Below are positions 11,801-17,174 of a DNA stretch of 64,000 nt, in pieces. Made by a program: the position numbers and the translations under genes. A model generated the notes under the pieces. The model made no database searches. It saw only the letters and a program-made list of their open reading frames with translations, and was not told the DNA's origin. The stretch comes from Kribbella jiaozuonensis (lineage in GTDB: Bacteria > Actinomycetota > Actinomycetes > Propionibacteriales > Kribbellaceae). Each line of letters opens with the position of its first letter. Position 1 is the first letter of the stretch. The stretch covers positions 1-64,000 of the forward strand of contig NZ_SZPZ01000003.1 in the NCBI RefSeq assembly GCF_005233875.1, written 5' to 3'.

Positions 11801-13709
11801 GCGAGACGCCTTCGTTGATCGAGCTCGCGAAGTGCGGCGAGATCGTCGGGGTGTTGTTCCGCAGGCCGGAGCTGACCAGGTCGCCGACGCTGGTCGACGC
11901 CGGCGTGGCGACGTGCAGCGAGCCGACGTTCGCGGTGGTCGGCGTGCTTACGTTCATCCCCGCGTGCGTGAACGACGTCGCGCTGCCGGGGATCGCGACG
12001 TTCTGGGTCACGTTGTTGACGCCGACACCGGGGATCCCGATGTGGTTGGAGGTCGGCAGGTTCTCGACCAGCCCGTGGATGCCGTTCACACCACTGACGC
12101 CGTTGACCGACGGCTGCCCGATGTGCGGCGACGGGAAGTTGGTCGTCAGGCTCGACATACCGGCCGTTGCCGGCACATGTACGCCGCCTGGCGTGACCAC
12201 CGTCGGGGTGTTCACACTCTGCCCGAGGTTGGTGGTCATCGGCGGCAGGTGCAGGTCGTCGAATGCTTTACCGGCGTTGATCCCGGACTCGGTCGCGAAG
12301 CCGAAGCCGTTGATGTGGACGGCCGGCTCGAGCTTCGGCGGCTGCAGCATCCCCTTGAAGAACACGTTGACGTTCTCCATGAACGTCAACTTCGGGGTAT
12401 TGATCGGGATCGCGCTGACCGTGTGCCCGAGCGCACTCACCATCGGCAGACCGAACACGTGCTGGCCGGCCAGGCCGCGCCCGAACACGCCGACCTTCAG
12501 CGCCTGGGTGAAGGCCTGGAAGTCGGTCATGCCGAGCGCCTTGAAGGCCCGGATCTCGTCGGCCGCGACCGGCAGGATCAGCCGGGTCCACTGCAGGCCG
12601 CCGAAGTGCGCGGAGATGAACTGCTTGCCGCCGTTCCAGACCGTGCCGATACCTCGGCCGATCGCGCTGAAGCCGCGGACGATCGTGGCCGGCAGTTGCG
12701 TGAACGCCGTACCGAACTTGCCGAGGGCCCCGAGTGTGATCGAGCCGAAGTTCGCGCCGAAGTTGCCGACCGAGATCGCGAAGTTCCGGATGTTCGAGAC
12801 CACGAACAGCCCGGTCTCCTTGATCGACAGCGTCGCGATGAACGGCAGCCCTTTCAGCCCGGTCATCGCCTTGAACAGGAAGTCCTTGCTGAAGATGGTC
12901 CGGAACGCGTTCGCGATGCCCTTGACGCCGGCGCCGATGCCCTGCGCGATGCCCTTGATGATGCTGAAGATCGGCAGCGCCTTCGTGGTCGGCGCGATCA
13001 GTCCGAGGCCGGCCAGGAACAGGTCGAGGAAGCTGGCGTCACCCTTGGCGACGTCGACGATCGTCTTGATGAACAGCGCCAGGTTGACGCCGAGCGCGAG
13101 CAGCGCGATCGGGCCGCCGAAGATCAGCGCCGGGATGATCAGGATGATCGCCAGCCACTTGAACGCCTCCCAGAACGCCTCGCAGTCGGAGATCGGCAGC
13201 TGGATGTCGGAGACGCCGTTGATTCGGCCGGAGTACGTCGACGCCTGGTCGGACTGGTCCCGCCCGGCCTGCTCGGCGATCCCCTTCTGGGTGTCGCGCT
13301 CCGGGTCGTCCTCCTTCAGACCGCGGCCGGCGGCCAGCGCGGCGTCGGCCTTGCGCTGCTGCTCCTCGACCACTCCACGCCAGTCGCGCAAGGCCTGGGC
13401 CGAGGTCTCGAACGCGTTCGCGACGTCCTCGACATGCCCGCGCAACCGGTCGTCGACCTTGCCGCGCAGCGCGTCGGCGGTCTGACCGACGAACACGCTG
13501 TCGTTGTTGGTGTTCATCACCGACTGGATCGCGTTGAAGATGTCCCGCGCCTTGCCGCCGAGTTTCTGCAGCACCTCGGCGAGCTGGCCGATCGTCTCGG
13601 GCTCGCCCGGCGTCGGGTCCCCACCGAGTCCGATGGCGTCCCAGTCGTCGGCCGTGCCATCGACACCCTCCCTGGTGATCCGGTCTCCACTCAGACCACG
13701 CGGCAGCAC
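2802..13709 (-). CDS. Giant (3,635 aa) putative type VII-secreted effector with an ADP-ribosyltransferase-like domain
   Basis: Residues 15-165 are a helical ESX-substrate-like head (starting DWDAIGLGGDPTPGEP, with FVG where WXG proteins have WxG). A hydrophobic stretch follows at about 180-215. About 118 residues near 885-1003 recur near 1485-1603. Between them lies an ADP-ribosyltransferase-like region: YRG with Arg1235, Ser-Thr-Ser 1256-1258, and Gln1312-Trp-Glu1314, the R-S-(Q/E)xE triad in C3-like order. Residues 1605-1775 are Pro/Gly/His-rich. About 2236-2626 is a run of roughly 50-residue beta repeats, followed by YD-like repeats and a hydrophobic C-terminus (about 3390-3600). The GTG start at 13709 lacks a clear ribosome site and no other in-frame start precedes the head. 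I infer a polymorphic-toxin-like exoprotein; no immunity gene is recognisable. Confidence 0.75.
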   Translation of the reverse strand: MLPRGLSGDRITREGVDGTADDWDAIGLGGDPTPGEPETIGQLAEVLQKLGGKARDIFNAIQSVMNTNNDSVFVGQTADALRGKVDDRLRGHVEDVANAFETSAQALRDWRGVVEEQQRKADAALAAGRGLKEDDPERDTQKGIAEQAGRDQSDQASTYSGRINGVSDIQLPISDCEAFWEAFKWLAIILIIPALIFGGPIALLALGVNLALFIKTIVDVAKGDASFLDLFLAGLGLIAPTTKALPIFSIIKGIAQGIGAGVKGIANAFRTIFSKDFLFKAMTGLKGLPFIATLSIKETGLFVVSNIRNFAISVGNFGANFGSITLGALGKFGTAFTQLPATIVRGFSAIGRGIGTVWNGGKQFISAHFGGLQWTRLILPVAADEIRAFKALGMTDFQAFTQALKVGVFGRGLAGQHVFGLPMVSALGHTVSAIPINTPKLTFMENVNVFFKGMLQPPKLEPAVHINGFGFATESGINAGKAFDDLHLPPMTTNLGQSVNTPTVVTPGGVHVPATAGMSSLTTNFPSPHIGQPSVNGVSGVNGIHGLVENLPTSNHIGIPGVGVNNVTQNVAIPGSATSFTHAGMNVSTPTTANVGSLHVATPASTSVGDLVSSGLRNNTPTISPHFASSINEGVSHGFQANHLRLSLDEITRTPTPATNGTGHVVNTPPSVDRVNAALDLVTGGPADLKVGAPGNLRADTPSFAGVQNVTTPPTAHVQPVSVPKTDVPLQPQAQTHTFSPGKSEIPLNGLPDHPGLVVKVERFEGGVTQFNLHGGGPNGRLDPLSGGGLRFTDTSTGATTRFDSNGVVVDQGVRLTKADGLARIDDRVLIRQPDGGFRITSLDGTAVPDQLTIRALDTGGVQVLGKDGMTWHYGANGKLESQSINAAWNGDLAAKAGVFKKPGDTDAMVDAKMDDFTGVQQAQRNFDLANENVAIHGERIDGPSNAPSVGDQVHIDLHGAQHELDLAKNAFQGKHDLSVDAIQKQLDDITTDSLNVRPRLLGAGRTMTYDVPGHAGVKFDVNGGQVSVHGPGSEEFTSTVVGKTLTISGNGRTWTYSLGFGGRANHVGESFPLQGGLFDGKPVSLEGKLGNLDSGVVDGKWSVKVGDDGLVVASPHGPLTYSRSGEFHGIGDTATGQMARPVPPPHLGGDDLARWNAQVDLSRTHLTEAAGNKAVENLMKDVTGGSFTSKRGYGGYVNPTALADGTLVAKVKNFDTVAKDLQFKGAADHITVYRGVSMDPIAAQADEFIERLPISTSSTLKFQDDWAKNGVDSNRVVFKVDVPPNQSKLAMSYPDGYHPGGGEARAWNQDQWEITLGPTKFTRTGPDFVENGHRIIPVKAEPIPASAFDEVITAKWPGMSSEAAFGDFVKSFETGNLRGFEGLGDVTTRATTSVDGLSHTVHVMKPGSADELTITVLRDPQTDSVRVIWTADGANQFDKAWKGQDFANLATDLRGNVLHNNDQFLGMPKPASWDQVPGKGKGIAQAWDADFAARFEVFRSPGDTDAMVGAKMDDFVNVQRAQAQVDAALHDIRLYGHRADGPSNGPSVGGKAFIKLWTAQNKLDLAKTAFETKHPGLKVADIQQQLSDLLTQSLKDRPRLVGGMHGDSTPDLPETHLTPPPPPAAGHSPVPPPPPPPGGHGVPSSVGHGAPPQPPAHVTQPQPPAHLTQAQPAAAHLAETHGPAPHDVPTPTTHGAPPPPPPPPLGHAAHAAPPPGGHGVPASGVHGAPPPPPSVGHLAPPPPPAPAVGGRGQLPGAHLPARPQRVVAPEFGKAFDEASFGTESELGGFVVAMPEGSHRVFAFVKKVDTDESLVMVTKDMSNGIYRNPGNLPVAHNGNWTTHTVELVNYPSRLGDQAGIALRDDATQFLLDTFKNRLNTANHHPMDSIVSADGRFKLEITNTRHVIAGGSGMQLDDVGSVTMPLGGQQLTVGVKAADFGSGTTNELRLLRDNPWYNAEFRNDDAVRNLDHNTLDNPETVESAYTYLKSIISFTAKQVDKHGIPIGGHPGASPFHSLTDPAVKNDWAVLPRTRPNIVLDGLSDVDKAATLKLLRDMPSIGDGTIWRESKSYILGGGEVAGHGINDAVIGGEKALLFEFRTVPDGLKHLVPTQKLPVASITDLLADLGAGRPAAVKNINGYISHADNSGDFAGWFRDKFPNHATKNDQRVITISTVQQKAEWMMTHNPRAWDQVLAGQEPVIVRPVQLPQIQQHPLGGAFNNHTVVRPKGGTPHVTGPNAQHLTLTDFGDDGFRLTGPDGRTQLYDGNGVLRGDGIRLDANRFTLNVDGRGMQLVDVHGTQIPNAQVHALPGGDLRVIGTRGQMQRFGADGTHLSDGVVLRDPFNVQDTRFAEGNGAGGFHATDLNGAQLPHTRVEQLGDGIFRVSDDAIGDVRWFDQTGIHRGSGIRVADPAHPGQVFLYRAHGMDPVLVDNAGGRLPGTIETLDGGGFRIAEANGTARTFDGAGIYLDRRIPLGGNQTIIHNANNTIVLHDPAGTTATAQHVPGGGYRVVDNGNYRLHDNDGVFRANGHQVNLPGQDGFLEIGATGARRLDGAYQPIPGRDVTINAGEITVTRAGGFDVFDLNGAVLREVTDLDGHALGVVGGRITRDQNGAITWTAADGTALHTPYRSNIDANGVIRLDVHSPGSPRHGEFHVFGRDGHLTQQGFPVVRNGRPTGFTYVVNRTDNTWERLNGATVGTGAFHKGKVDVAGLTNGRIKLMSSTGKPVEVFERRWLPDGSVLDSFRKTDTLGFGRFDRSTSWITYDGGVRTGHGSRHFDTAGTGWRDTDQSFRTIREYRDGLQKYNSSTGHVLATKQGDGSWNWFRYDDHASLIAQGDRKLERVGDGWTDTFTRPGGTESVVAQQKWGAWHAPETAGQYREFTMTRGVDGAITRDGTWLQHARQGKDSGSAINLGDELLVVTRQGEQRPPVWFRDGIQSNPHPGQDSRFQIFSWAKGNQHGTRYVGMDGGIVDVNAQGAFVRSSGVLGDGTKIKVGDHARPPATAHPQGGVAWEAGVDRGWRVTNGDSWQDFKLVNDEWVVVRESRPGGVVREYSASNIRMLWTDRDAHGNLTGISTRSLDRDGIFVEGIGATDSSRWTWREVDVNGTEIGGRGGNREYFRGSWDERLSWDDSFRDFDAAGNLVRDRRMLDGGRYVESWWSLGRWHSSEFDKLGNRVAGSTDLERVWSSGDGIWHRDWQSGRGYSRDQIPGVDGAAPVVVRETPVHVDGAPVRVREYHVANGTTDFGRWKEFDHGTVVHERKPSGDNFLETDSWRGQWKLYDRDGNVIGERSDNGLVFEMRDGRLHLTGNEYDFRGVLTEIRGWGRRVREPQRMPWMTHDDWTLRGSTVVPPGGAAFREARYAPAWKVIAQKAMLEFSQEFILEFAANLIVNAIIAEAQNKPFTGQDALKSLMNAAVSATIKTGVGTALTETKLGGSLRELKMGLSNVDGGKHWNRRPLNHDKNWSNEWAGNEVATRWRAGSFDFGFNLGPSVLAGFVNGTMNAAIFGITDADGHKVKLSGWDAVGDGAINAVASFTSGVSTALVKNIALGFGGSRFFHRQGFADFFLQIPFKMFEKSIQSVFLTSAIRSSINPSWYQGSGQGTTSALVLPGNVTVPQPVLTSSGLWVPPGVGGAQ

Positions 13710-13792
13710 CCGTCGAGGTTCAGATCGAAATGAACCCGGCCCCGGGCTCGCGCGTGGTCGGAGTGGAACCGGTGGCGTTCGAAGGAGGGGCT

Positions 13793-14695
13793 GTGCCGGA
13801 CAAGCTCAAGATGAACTACAACCTGCTGAACGATGCGAAGCGCAATCTTGAAGACCTGGCGAACAACATCGAGCCGACGCTGAACGACAGCCTGTTCGCG
13901 ACGCTCGCCGGCCAGGACAGCTCCAGCATCCTCGGCAGCAGCGTGATCGACACCGCCATCACCGACCTGCACACGAACGCGCAGGGCACGATGACCAAGG
14001 CCGAGAAGGGCCTGAAGCAGCTGGCCGGCTCGTTCGGGTCGGTGGGCGAGGCGTTCCTGCAGTTCGACGCCGAGATCGCCCAGGGCATGAACGTGACCAA
14101 CAGCAACTTGGCGCTGTCGAACTGGAACCGGCAGAAGGAGCAGTGGGACTACTACCAGGCCCACAAGGACGAGTGCGACAAGGTCCCGGCCGGCCAGAAG
14201 AAGCCGGACTTCTGCAGCGCCACCGATCCCGGCCAGCAGCCGCTGGACCAGACGATCACCACCGACCGCGGCAACATCCACACCCACTTGACCCTGGACG
14301 ACAAGGGCAACGTGGTGAAGGAGGAGACCACGGTCACGTACGACGGGAAGACGTACACGTCGACCACGACGTACACCGAGGACAAGCATCACCTGATCAC
14401 GGACTCGACGTACCCGGACGGCAGCACGGTGCACGACGACACGCACCTCAAGGACGACGGCAGCAGTACGACGACCACCACGAGTACGGATGCCGACGGC
14501 AAGAAGGACACCAGCGACATCGCGCTGAGCGGCGACGGCAGCGGGACCAAGCACTCGACGAACAGCGACGGTACGACGCACGACTACACCCGCGGCCCGG
14601 ACAACTCCGACGGGACCTCGGCCGACTGGGTCGAGACCCAGGAGAGCATCGACCGCAACACCCCGGACGACACCTACATCCCCGTGACCATGTGA
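13793..14695 (+). CDS. ESX-like helical protein with a Thr/Asp-rich beta tail
   Basis: The predicted product has 300 residues. The GTG at 13793 is preceded by GGAGG at proper spacing and is preferred over the ATG at 13730, which lacks one. Residues 1-120 are predicted helical, resembling the N-terminal part of long WXG100/LXG-type ESX substrates, and include WNRQKEQWDYY. From about 150 on, the chain consists of short repeats rich in Thr, Asp, Gly and Ser (for example YDGKTYTSTTTYT), which looks like a secreted or surface beta structure. It diverges from the giant effector gene over an 83-bp gap and is followed 28 bp later by a small helical gene, so the two likely form a secreted pair. The function is unknown. 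Confidence 0.7.
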   Translation: MPDKLKMNYNLLNDAKRNLEDLANNIEPTLNDSLFATLAGQDSSSILGSSVIDTAITDLHTNAQGTMTKAEKGLKQLAGSFGSVGEAFLQFDAEIAQGMNVTNSNLALSNWNRQKEQWDYYQAHKDECDKVPAGQKKPDFCSATDPGQQPLDQTITTDRGNIHTHLTLDDKGNVVKEETTVTYDGKTYTSTTTYTEDKHHLITDSTYPDGSTVHDDTHLKDDGSSTTTTTSTDADGKKDTSDIALSGDGSGTKHSTNSDGTTHDYTRGPDNSDGTSADWVETQESIDRNTPDDTYIPVTM

Positions 14696-14723
14696 GTCAC
14701 ACCGACCGAAAGGCACCGCAGTC

Positions 14724-15032
14724 ATGGCGTACGACGGCATCAACCTCGAGTACGGCAAGATCACCGAGGTCGCCAACCTCCTGCACAACGCCCACGAGCA
14801 GATCGTTCCGCTGATCGTCAACCTGCGGAACAAGGTGAACCACCTGGTCGAGGACGGCCTGGTCTTCAAGCAGTCCAGCGAGGTCATCCGCAACACGTAC
14901 AACCAGTTCGACACCAGCCTGAACCTCGCCGTCAAGGGCATCGAAGACTTCAAGGAAATGTTCAACAGCATCATGAAAAACGCCGAAGACTTCGACAAGG
15001 GCATCAGCGACAGCCTCAACCAGAAGAAGTAG
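14724..15032 (+). CDS. WXG100-like small helical protein
   Basis: At 102 residues it has the exact length of ESAT-6/CFP-10 (WXG100) proteins, and its predicted fold is two helices joined by a turn (DGLVF) where WXG proteins carry WxG. The tryptophan is absent. A YxxxD sequence (YNQFD) is present, but in the second helix and not at the C-terminal tail where the ESX export signal normally sits. It lies directly after the larger ESX-like gene and within 2.5 kb of an EccC-type ATPase, which supports the role of ESX substrate or co-substrate. The 3' end overlaps the stop of the convergent HNH gene by 17 bp. Confidence 0.7.
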   Translation: MAYDGINLEYGKITEVANLLHNAHEQIVPLIVNLRNKVNHLVEDGLVFKQSSEVIRNTYNQFDTSLNLAVKGIEDFKEMFNSIMKNAEDFDKGISDSLNQKK

Positions 15033-16866
15033 TACGAAGGGCAACTGCCCGGCCGGGTTCGGCGTACAGCGCCGGCCCGGCTGACGCCACGCGGTGGGTT
15101 CCGGTGGGGTCGACGTGGAACGTGAACCCGTGGGGTGTCGTCCATTCCAGGGTTTTGAGGTCGACGCGGCGGACGTTCCAGCCGCGGGCGTGGGTTTTGA
15201 CCCGGTGCGCGTAGCGGCTGAGCGGCGCGAGATTGCGGGTGCTGGTCTGGCCGGCAGCGCCGGCGGGGTGGCGTGGGTCGTAGGGCTGGATGTGGTCGAG
15301 GTCGATGGTGCGGTGGGTTTCGCGGCTGCCGTACGGGAACAGTTCGACGGGGTGGGTGAGTCGGACGCGTTCGCGGATCCGGGTGGGGATCTCGTAGGCG
15401 TCGACGCTGACGGCGTCGTTGAGGTCGATCACGGGCTTGACGACGTACGGCCCGTGTCCGACGAGTTCGGTGAGCTGGTCGGCGAGCATCGGACCGATTC
15501 CCTCGGCGCGCAGCACACCGTTGCCGGTGGCAAGCGTGTGATCGGTGAGGTGCACGAAGACCTCGGTCCGCGCAGGACGCAGCTGTCCCGTCGAGCCTGT
15601 GGGATGTGTGTGCGCCGCTCGCCTGATCTCGGCCAGCCGAGCGTCGAGCGCCCGTTGGGCGGCGGCGTCCATTGGGGTTCCTGAATCGGGCTCGGTCCGC
15701 GGACCGGGAACGTAGCTCATCGGCCGACTGTCGAACGGATCGGTCGCCGGATCCGGCTCGCATAGCTCGAAGTCGCGTGGTTCGACCAGATCAAGCGGAT
15801 CGGGCAGGTGGACCGGGTTGGGGAGAGCGGGCACGCCCGACTTCATGGACGTCCTACGGTCGGGTCCGCAGTGCGGGCTAGTCAGGTCGCGGTGGACGGC
15901 GGGTTGAGCGGCGTTCGTCGGGTCTGTCTCGCTTGCGGGCGTGCCGTCGTATCGGCGGCTTGCTGGGCGAGTCGCTGTACCGCGCCGGTTCGTGCGCGGG
16001 GACGAGGCAGGAGCCGAGTCGGTCGAGTCGGCGGAGTCGGCGGAGTCGGTATCCGTCGGGGTTGTGGGAGTTGGGGGGTTGGGAGTTGGGTGGTTGCGGG
16101 CTTGGGTGAGGAGTTCTTGGGTGTAGCGGGGGTCGGCGATGATGCCGATGGCGTCGGCTCGGCGGTGTTGGAGGTGGCGGGTGTCGCCGAAGGTTTTCAG
16201 GGCGTCGGCGATCGCGGCGATCGTTGCGTCGTGGCGGATTACTGCGGCGGCGGGAGCCTTGGCGAACAAGGTCTTGTTGCCGTGATCGTCGCTGCGGCCG
16301 ACGAACACGCCGCGCTCATCAGCTGCCTCGGCGGCCTCGTCGCGGGCCAGTTCGGGATCGGCGTGGAGTTTGGCGGCGCGGATGATCTTGTCGAGGCGGT
16401 ACGGCGTGATCGAGTCGATCAGCGGGGCGACGCGGCGGTCGACGTACGCGGCGGCTGTTTCGGACAGTTTCAGGCAGGCCGACGCGAGCTGACGCGCCTT
16501 CCACGGGGTGGCGTCACCGGCTTGTACGCGCGCCCAGGTGAACGGGAACCGGTGCCGCAGCGCCAACGCCTCGCCGATGAACCGCGCGGCCACCATCGGC
16601 GAGATCCCCAGCACGACACCGAACTCGGCGACCGCGAACTCCGCGATCTCCGGGCAGCCTTCACCACCCAGCACCACGGCCCGCTCGCGCCCACCACTGG
16701 GACGGCGACCAGGCCGGACGCCACACGCGGACGGGTGGAACCTGTCGGCGTAGATCTGGGCGTGCTCCAGCAGCCGCGCGTCGGCCCGATTGGCCATCAC
16801 GCGATGCTCGACGGCCGACTCCAGCAGCTCGGCCGTCGAGAGCTCATCCAGATCATTCTCGAACAT
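15016..16866 (-). CDS. DUF222 / HNH endonuclease domain protein (13E12 repeat family), SOS-regulated
   Basis: The predicted product has 616 residues. The N-terminal half (about 1-240) is a DUF222 domain as in the mycobacterial 13E12 repeat proteins, and the C-terminal part has an HNH signature (IDLDHIQPYDP, then TSTRNLAPLSRYAHRVKTH). Between them lies a Pro/Thr/Asp-rich low-complexity linker. The ATG at 16866 is chosen because a -10-like TAGAAT (16879-16874) sits 7 nt upstream, the geometry of a leaderless transcript, and because a LexA box covers the start. The family is thought to be nuclease-like and is spread as multiple genomic copies. It interrupts the secretion locus and points against the WXG-like gene. 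Confident on family, not on activity. Confidence 0.85.
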   Translation of the reverse strand: MFENDLDELSTAELLESAVEHRVMANRADARLLEHAQIYADRFHPSACGVRPGRRPSGGRERAVVLGGEGCPEIAEFAVAEFGVVLGISPMVAARFIGEALALRHRFPFTWARVQAGDATPWKARQLASACLKLSETAAAYVDRRVAPLIDSITPYRLDKIIRAAKLHADPELARDEAAEAADERGVFVGRSDDHGNKTLFAKAPAAAVIRHDATIAAIADALKTFGDTRHLQHRRADAIGIIADPRYTQELLTQARNHPTPNPPTPTTPTDTDSADSADSTDSAPASSPRTNRRGTATRPASRRYDGTPASETDPTNAAQPAVHRDLTSPHCGPDRRTSMKSGVPALPNPVHLPDPLDLVEPRDFELCEPDPATDPFDSRPMSYVPGPRTEPDSGTPMDAAAQRALDARLAEIRRAAHTHPTGSTGQLRPARTEVFVHLTDHTLATGNGVLRAEGIGPMLADQLTELVGHGPYVVKPVIDLNDAVSVDAYEIPTRIRERVRLTHPVELFPYGSRETHRTIDLDHIQPYDPRHPAGAAGQTSTRNLAPLSRYAHRVKTHARGWNVRRVDLKTLEWTTPHGFTFHVDPTGTHRVASAGPALYAEPGRAVALRTTSSG

Positions 16867-16874
16867 GTGTTCGA
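16859..16874 (-). promoter_or_regulatory. Perfect LexA (SOS) box over the start codon of the HNH gene
   Basis: The sequence TCGAAC-ATGT-GTTCGA matches the actinobacterial SOS box TCGAAC-N4-GTTCGA exactly. It overlaps the ATG (16866-16864) and abuts the -10-like TAGAAT at 16879-16874, so bound LexA would block initiation. DNA-damage control of 13E12-type genes is known from Mycobacterium tuberculosis, which supports the reading. Confidence 0.85.
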
Positions 16875-17174
16875 TTCTATCTGTTCGCGTCCCATCCTCC
16901 AAATCGACCCAGACCGACAAAGGCCCTTATTTACAAGACGAACACGCACGCCGAGAGCAGGCAATCGGGCCTCGCGCGCTGGCGCTTCGCAGGAGTTGGT
17001 TGCGTCAACCGAACCAGCTCCAGCAGACGATCCGCGCCGACGCGGTAGTCGGCCTGGGTGCACCCTCGGCCCTCGGGCACCGCTCTCCCAGCTCACCCGC
17101 ATCTAAGCCGATCAGCGGATGCCTGCTGCCCACGACGACTGCCGCTGGACCGCCGGGCCCAGCCAGGCACTCAT

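Noticed and set aside
4506..13733. Long plus-strand frames antisense to the giant effector
   Set aside because: Composition (Val/Asp/Arg runs) is that of antisense frames in high-GC DNA; no motifs, no ribosome sites, and the reverse-strand gene explains the region.
13730..13792. Alternative upstream ATG for the ESX-like gene
   Set aside because: No ribosome site there, whereas GTG 13793 follows GGAGG, and the additional 21 residues do not resemble the family.
16867..16920. Longer start for the HNH protein
   Set aside because: The SOS box and leaderless promoter cover ATG 16866, which places transcription start there.
16921..17174. Coding-like stretch in the gap between the HNH gene and eccC (VVVGSRHPLIGLDAGELGE on the reverse strand)
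   Set aside because: Too short, no start or family match; it could be a gene remnant but the evidence is not enough to annotate it.
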